From Pseudomonadota bacterium (lineage in GTDB: Bacteria > Pseudomonadota > Alphaproteobacteria > Caulobacterales > Caulobacteraceae), in assembly GCA_023432855.1 (NCBI GenBank), contig JAEZEZ010000023.1, positions 1 to 13,639 on the forward strand: DNA of 13,639 nt, read 5' to 3'. The notes under the pieces were generated by a model that saw only the letters and a list, made by a program, of their open reading frames with translations, made no database searches and was not told where the DNA came from. This document shows, piece after piece, positions 10,322 to 13,639 of the stretch (positions are counted from its first letter, which is position 1; every line of letters starts with the position of its first letter). Made by a program: the position numbers and the translations under genes.

Positions 10322-10341
10322 ATATAAAGATATCTTTATAT
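10322..10341. promoter_or_regulatory. 20-bp perfect palindrome, probable operator of the methionine operon
   Basis: The half-site ATATAAAGAT (10322-10331) is followed directly by its exact reverse complement (10332-10341). It lies 5 bp before the regulator start codon and is AT-only apart from one G/C pair per arm, in sharp contrast to its GC-rich surroundings. Its length and symmetry suit an ArsR dimer. Position implies autoregulation of the whole regulator-metF-metH unit. It also lies about 73 bp upstream of the divergent gene at 10415 and might affect that too. Confidence 0.8.
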
Positions 10342-10352
10342 CCTTATCGCAA
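10335..10352 (-). promoter_or_regulatory. Candidate promoter of the methionine operon, near-leaderless
   Basis: The minus strand has TTGCGA at 10352-10347. A -10-like TTTATA lies 18 bp further on (10328-10323), inside the palindrome and only 6 bp before the ATG. That spacing would start transcription at or near the start codon. The nearest purine-rich ribosome-like stretch (AAGGA) is more than 20 nt upstream, outside the usual range, which also fits a leaderless message. The coordinates give the upstream part; the -10 overlaps the operator. Confidence 0.35.
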
Positions 10353-10360
10353 GCCCTTCG

Positions 10361-10388
10361 TTGACACGCCGGCGCGCAAGGCCATCAT
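10361..10388 (+). promoter_or_regulatory. Candidate promoter for the secreted-protein gene
   Basis: A perfect TTGACA (10361-10366) is followed after 16 bp by CATCAT (10383-10388, 4/6). The start of transcription would be near 10395, about 20 nt ahead of the ATG at 10415, with AGGAGG at 10403-10408 as ribosome site. The -35 is 20 bp from the edge of the methionine operator. Confidence 0.45.
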
Positions 10389-10414
10389 TTCCCCGGCTGT
10401 TCAGGAGGGGTTCC

Positions 10415-10828
10415 ATGACGCGCATCAGGACCGCGGTGATCGCGGCGGCCGCCCTGGCCGCAATGGCGGCGCCGTCCGAAGCGGCCGATCCGAAGGTCAT
10501 CCCGGTGCACGGCGACAAGGGCGTGCTGCTGGTGCTGACGCCGAGCTACCTGCCCGACGGCAAGGTGGAGGACGACATCCGCCTGGTGAACCGGACCAAC
10601 GAGAACTACTGCTTCCGCTTCGAGGTCTATGACGACCACTGGATCGCGGTGCCGCGCAAGGTTTCCATCGTCACCGCGCCGCCCCGCAGCGCCTATCGCG
10701 TGACCAAGGTCCGCATCTACGCGGCCGGCTCCAAGTACCGCTACAAGTTCAAGGGCGTGTACCTGAAGGACGCCGGGATCGAGGGCCTGGACTGCCGCAA
10801 GGCGTTCCCGCCCGACGCGGAGTACTAG
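10415..10828 (+). CDS. Small secreted protein, function unknown
   Basis: A 137-aa protein started at the ATG at 10415, which has AGGAGG 6 nt upstream; a TTG at 10361 is in frame but gives only a basic, non-signal extension. A clear signal peptide is present: MTRIR, a hydrophobic core of Ala, Val and Ile, and a cleavage site after SEA at residue 23. The mature part of about 114 aa has two cysteines, C66 (ENYCFRFEVYDDHW) and C127 (GLDCRKAF), likely a disulfide. Alternating patterns such as RVTKVRIYAAGSKYRYKFKG suggest a beta-rich fold. I recognise no family. It diverges from the methionine operon with 98 bp between starts, and its TAG overlaps the stop of the next gene on the other strand. Confidence 0.85.
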   Translation: MTRIRTAVIAAAALAAMAAPSEAADPKVIPVHGDKGVLLVLTPSYLPDGKVEDDIRLVNRTNENYCFRFEVYDDHWIAVPRKVSIVTAPPRSAYRVTKVRIYAAGSKYRYKFKGVYLKDAGIEGLDCRKAFPPDAEY

Positions 10829-11178
10829 GCGAGCCGCCGCGACAGGCGGTCGGCGATGACCAGGCCCGGCCCGATGGTGGCCAGCATCAGCACATAGGCG
10901 AGGTCGGTTGAGATCGAGCGCACCGCGCCGGTCAGGCTGAGCGCCACAAGGCCCAGCAGAAGGCCGGCGAAGGCGACGGACTGGGCCATGAAGGCTACGC
11001 GCGCCCCGCCGTGCAGCGACGCGAACAGCAGCAACAGGCCGCAGACCCCCTCGACCAGGGCCATGGAGATGAGCCTGGGCTCGTCCAGCCACGGGGTCGG
11101 GAGGCCGAAATGCAGGGCCGAGGCGAGGATGAAGACCACCGCCTGGACGCCCAGCAGGGTGTGAAGCACCGCGCGCAT
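10825..11178 (-). CDS. Four-helix membrane protein, function unknown
   Basis: A 117-aa protein with four predicted membrane helices at about residues 5-25, 36-56, 61-84 and 91-110, short loops, and a basic C-terminus (RLSRRLA). I cannot assign a family. The ATG at 11178-11176 has only a weak ribosome site. Its TAG (10827-10825) shares the sequence CTAG with the stop of the convergent secreted-protein gene, so the two genes overlap by 4 bp. It follows the hydroxyacid dehydrogenase gene on the same strand after 45 bp and may be co-transcribed with it. Confidence 0.82.
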   Translation of the reverse strand: MRAVLHTLLGVQAVVFILASALHFGLPTPWLDEPRLISMALVEGVCGLLLLFASLHGGARVAFMAQSVAFAGLLLGLVALSLTGAVRSISTDLAYVLMLATIGPGLVIADRLSRRLA

Positions 11179-11223
11179 GACCGCGTCATCGCCGCCGGAC
11201 GCGCCCGGCGCAAGCGGATGCGC

Positions 11224-12156
11224 CTAGCTGGCGACCGGAGACTTCAGCGGTTCGCCCGCGAAGAAGGCGGCGAGGTTGCCCATCAGCAGGGCCAGCATCC
11301 CCTGCACGGCCTCGTTGGTGGCCCCGCCGGTGTGGGGCGTCAGCACGGTGTTCGGCACGTCCGCCCAGCGGGCGGCCGGGGTCGGCTCCTCGACGAAGAC
11401 GTCGAGCGCGGCGCCGCCGAGCCGGCCGTCGCGCAGGGCCGCGATGGCGGCGTCCTCGTCGACGATCTGGCCACGCGCGACGTTGACCAGCAGCCCCTGC
11501 GGGCCGAGCGCGTCGATCACCTCGCGCGAGATCAGGCCGCGGTTCTCCTCGTCGGCGCGGCAGGCGACGGCGAGCACGTCGCTGTCGCGGGCGAGCGCCA
11601 GCAGGCTTTCGGCCCGCGGCCAGGCCGCGTCGGGCTTGGGGTTCGGCCCCCACCAGGCGACGCGCATGCGGCAGGACTCGGCCCGGCGGGCCAGCGCCTG
11701 GCCGATCAGCCCCAGGCCCACGATCCCCAGCTTCTGGCCGTTCAGCGAGCGGGTGATGGTCTTGGCGTCGACGGTCCATTCGCCCGCGCGCACCGCCCGG
11801 TCGCCGGAGACGATCTGGCGCTGGAAGCCGAGGATGAGGCCGAGCGCGTGGTCGGCCACGTCCTCGTGGTTGACGCCGGGCGCGTGGGTGACCTGCAGGC
11901 CCCGGCCGCGGGCCCAGTCCACATCGATGCCGTCGTAGCCCGAGGTGAAGCAGGCGATCAGGCCGAGGTTGGGCAGGCTCTCGATCAGCGCCTTGTCCAG
12001 CGCGAACTCGCCGGCCACGACCAGGGCGCGGATGGCGTGGGCGGCCTCGACCGGCGGGCCCTCCCAGAAGCGGTGGACGGTGTAGGCGCTCTCCAGGAAG
12101 GCCGTCAGCGGCGCCAGGTGGCGCTGCATGATCAGGACCGCGGGCTTGTCGCTCAT
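11224..12156 (-). CDS. D-isomer-specific 2-hydroxyacid dehydrogenase
   Basis: A 310-aa NAD(P)-dependent reductase of the D-2-hydroxyacid dehydrogenase family, which interconverts 2-keto acids and D-2-hydroxy acids. The catalytic domain is split around a Rossmann domain (about 100-285). The nucleotide motif is GIVGLGLIG (GxGxxG at 147-152). Catalytic residues are Arg228 (NVARGQIVDE), Glu256 or Glu257 (DVFVEEP) and His275 (LTPHTGGAT). The substrate loop SGYDGIDVDWARGRGLQV resembles the glyoxylate/hydroxypyruvate reductase branch, so glyoxylate, hydroxypyruvate or a related keto acid is likely; the exact substrate cannot be read from sequence. The ATG at 12156 is 31 bp after the Nudix stop, consistent with one transcript from the phosphate transporter down. 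Confidence 0.93.
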   Translation of the reverse strand: MSDKPAVLIMQRHLAPLTAFLESAYTVHRFWEGPPVEAAHAIRALVVAGEFALDKALIESLPNLGLIACFTSGYDGIDVDWARGRGLQVTHAPGVNHEDVADHALGLILGFQRQIVSGDRAVRAGEWTVDAKTITRSLNGQKLGIVGLGLIGQALARRAESCRMRVAWWGPNPKPDAAWPRAESLLALARDSDVLAVACRADEENRGLISREVIDALGPQGLLVNVARGQIVDEDAAIAALRDGRLGGAALDVFVEEPTPAARWADVPNTVLTPHTGGATNEAVQGMLALLMGNLAAFFAGEPLKSPVAS

Positions 12157-12187
12157 GGCGACGGGCTTACCCCGCCCGCGTGCGGCG

Positions 12188-12616
12188 TCAAGCGCCCCGC
12201 TCGCCGAAGGCCGCGATCAGCCGCCGGAGCTCGGCCTCGTTCACCAGGGAGGCGGCCTCGGCGGGGGCGAACCAGCGGCGGGTGCGCTCGTGGGCTTCCT
12301 TCCAGTGGGCGTGCTCGGCGGTGACCTTCAGGGGGAAGACGGTGACCTGCACCGGGCGGTCCCTGCCGCTCTTCAGCCGCTTCAGATAGCCGAAGCCCCC
12401 CAGCGGCTCGGGCGAGACCTCGCCCTCGACCCCGGCTTCCTCCAGGGCCTCCTGGGCGGCGGCCTCGTGCGGGGCGCGGTCCTTCATCGGCCAGCCCTTG
12501 GGCGCCACCCAGCGGCCGGTGCCGCGCGAGGTGATCAGCAGCACCTCGAGCCCCTGCGGCCCCTGGCGGTAAGGCAGGGCGGCGTACTGCACCTTGCGAT
12601 CGCGCCGCTTCGTCAC
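12188..12616 (-). CDS. Nudix hydrolase
   Basis: A 142-aa protein starting with GTG at 12616-12614, which overlaps the transporter stop as GTGA; the longer frame seen upstream is just the transporter read out of phase. The Nudix box is at residues 41-63: PKGWPMKDRAPHEAAAQEALEEAGV. The metal-binding EExG (E59, E60, G62) and E56 are present, but the usual Arg before E56 is Gln55 and the first Glu of the box is Arg47. The PKGWPMK form recalls the diphosphoinositol-polyphosphate/Ap4A hydrolase branch rather than MutT. The N-terminus (RKVQYAALPYRQ, LLITSRGTGRWVAPKG) fits that branch. It would hydrolyse a nucleoside or other diphosphate-linked compound; the substrate is unknown. Coupling to a phosphate transporter is suggestive. 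Confidence 0.9.
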   Translation of the reverse strand: MTKRRDRKVQYAALPYRQGPQGLEVLLITSRGTGRWVAPKGWPMKDRAPHEAAAQEALEEAGVEGEVSPEPLGGFGYLKRLKSGRDRPVQVTVFPLKVTAEHAHWKEAHERTRRWFAPAEAASLVNEAELRRLIAAFGERGA

Positions 12617-13620
12617 CCCGCCAGCGTGCTCCACAGCCAGTAGAAGCCCGCGCCGACCAGGGCCGCCATGGGGATGGTGATGAACCAGGCGAAGACGATC
12701 GACTGGGCCACGCCCCAGCGCACCGAGGAGACCCGGCGCGCCGAGCCCACGCCGATGATGGCGCCGGTGATGGTGTGGGTGGTCGAGACCGGGATGCCCA
12801 GCCCCGTGGCCATGAACAGGGTTATGGCCCCGCCGGTCTCGGCGCAGAAGCCCTGCATCGGGGTGAGCTTGGTGATCTTGGAGCCCATGGTCTTCACGAT
12901 CCGCCAGCCTCCGGCGAGGGTGCCCAGGCCCATCGCCGCCTGACAGCTGATGACCACCCAGAAGGGCACGGTGAACTCGCCGGTGGAGCCGCCGTAGGCG
13001 TAGAGCAGGGCGGCGATGATGCCCATGGTCTTCTGGGCGTCGTTGCCGCCGTGGCCGAGCGAATAGAGCGAGGCGGAGACGAACTGCAGCTTGCGGAAGA
13101 CGCTGTCGGCGAAGCTCGGCCTCGACTTCACGAACAGCCACGAGACGATCAGCACCAGCACCAGGGCCAGCGAGAAGCCCACCGCCGGCGACAGGAAGAT
13201 GGCGAAGCCGGTCTTCAGCACGCCCTGGATGACCACCGCCCCGAAGCCGGCCTTGGCGATGCCCGCCCCCAGGAGGCCGCCGACCAGGGCGTGGGAGCTG
13301 GAGGACGGGATGCCGCCCAGCCAGGTGGCGATGTTCCAGAATATGGCTCCGCCCAGCGCCCCGAAGATGACGGCGTTGTCGATGGTGGTCGGGTCGATGA
13401 TGCCCGAGCCCACGGTCTTGGCCACGTGCAGGCCGAAGAACAGGAAGGCGATGAAGTTGAAGAAGGCGGCCCAGACCACGGCCCACCTCGCCGGCAGGAC
13501 GCGCGTCGAGACCACCGTGGCGATGGAGTTGGCCGCGTCGTGCAGGCCGTTCAGGAAGTCGAAGAAGAGCGCCACCCCGATCAGGAAGATCAGGATGAGG
13601 CTCATGCCGCCGATGTCCAT
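12613..13620 (-). CDS. pit: Inorganic phosphate transporter, PiT family
   Basis: A 335-aa inner-membrane protein with about ten hydrophobic helices. PiT carriers import phosphate, as metal-phosphate, with protons or sodium. The two inverted-repeat signatures are present: GLHDAANSIAT (25-34, with Asp28 and Asn31) and GHGGNDAQKTMG (189-200). The paired loops IPSSSSHALVGG (104-115) and IPVSTTHTITGA (276-287) complete the pattern. The first signature reads LHDAAN in place of the common ANDxAN, as in the shorter bacterial group. The ATG at 13620 follows AAGGG (13634-13630) with 9 nt spacing; M6 is an alternative. A TAA at 13635-13633 in the few bases left may end an upstream gene. In this group that gene is often a DUF47/PhoU-like protein, but none is visible here. 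Its TGA overlaps the Nudix start. Confidence 0.95.
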   Translation of the reverse strand: MDIGGMSLILIFLIGVALFFDFLNGLHDAANSIATVVSTRVLPARWAVVWAAFFNFIAFLFFGLHVAKTVGSGIIDPTTIDNAVIFGALGGAIFWNIATWLGGIPSSSSHALVGGLLGAGIAKAGFGAVVIQGVLKTGFAIFLSPAVGFSLALVLVLIVSWLFVKSRPSFADSVFRKLQFVSASLYSLGHGGNDAQKTMGIIAALLYAYGGSTGEFTVPFWVVISCQAAMGLGTLAGGWRIVKTMGSKITKLTPMQGFCAETGGAITLFMATGLGIPVSTTHTITGAIIGVGSARRVSSVRWGVAQSIVFAWFITIPMAALVGAGFYWLWSTLAG

Positions 13621-13639
13621 GCGCGGCCGCCCTTAGAGA

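Noticed and set aside
10361..10414. TTG start for the secreted protein
   Set aside because: TTGACA here fits a -35 element, and the ATG at 10415 has AGGAGG at the right distance and begins a normal signal peptide.
10317..10414. SAM, SAH or cobalamin riboswitch ahead of the methionine operon
   Set aside because: The leader is too short (the operator is 5 bp from the ATG), and no conserved riboswitch core is visible in the region on either strand.
12617..13486. N-terminal extension of the Nudix gene through the transporter
   Set aside because: It is the PiT gene read out of frame (many Arg, Gly and His). The Nudix family starts near the GTG at 12616.

Overview
This window is a very GC-rich, tightly packed piece of bacterial chromosome. 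It carries housekeeping and metabolic genes and no sign of mobile DNA. The gene families, a methionine synthase split into two ORFs, an ArsR-methyltransferase fusion heading the methionine operon, and a TTAACCAT (CtrA-like) half-site upstream of mraZ all point to an alphaproteobacterium, most likely Caulobacterales (Caulobacter/Phenylobacterium type). That placement is inference from gene content; no search was run. Most genes are on the minus strand; only two short genes for predicted exported proteins (3750-4679 and 10415-10828) are on the plus strand.

Layout. (1) 1-1034, minus: start of the division and cell wall (dcw) cluster, with mraZ and the first 190 codons of rsmH (cut by the window edge), joined by an ATGA overlap. 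(2) 1035-1308: a 274-bp regulatory region holding a row of TGGGN-N5 repeats in 10-bp register (MraZ operator), a candidate promoter, a pair of DnaA-like boxes and a TTAACCAT site. (3) 1309-1696, minus: rnpB, the RNase P RNA, with a perfect 13-bp P1 helix; it lies just after an AmpD/AmiD-type amidase gene. (4) 1735-3611, minus: amidase, a small two-helix membrane protein and a TerB-DnaJ (DjlA-like) co-chaperone. (5) 3750-4679, plus: a predicted exported Ala/Pro-rich protein of unknown function. (6) 4683-10316, minus: the methionine operon in transcription order ArsR-methyltransferase regulator, metF, metH part 1 (homocysteine domain), metH part 2 (folate, B12 and activation domains). All three junctions are 4-bp stop/start overlaps, and a perfect 20-bp palindrome sits right in front of the operon. 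(7) 10415-10828, plus: a small secreted protein diverging from that operon. (8) 10825-13620, minus: a four-helix membrane protein, a D-2-hydroxyacid dehydrogenase, a Nudix hydrolase and a PiT phosphate transporter; the last two are coupled by a GTGA overlap.

How the genes work together. MetF makes 5-methyl-THF, and the two MetH chains move its methyl group through cobalamin to homocysteine to make methionine, the precursor of SAM. The regulator at the head of the operon joins a cysteine-free ArsR DNA-binding domain to a SAM-binding methyltransferase fold, so it could read SAM or SAH directly and control the operon through the palindrome. This is a SahR-like circuit in a fused form and the most interesting unit in the window. 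I found no CRISPR array, insertion sequence, phage gene, tRNA or defence system.
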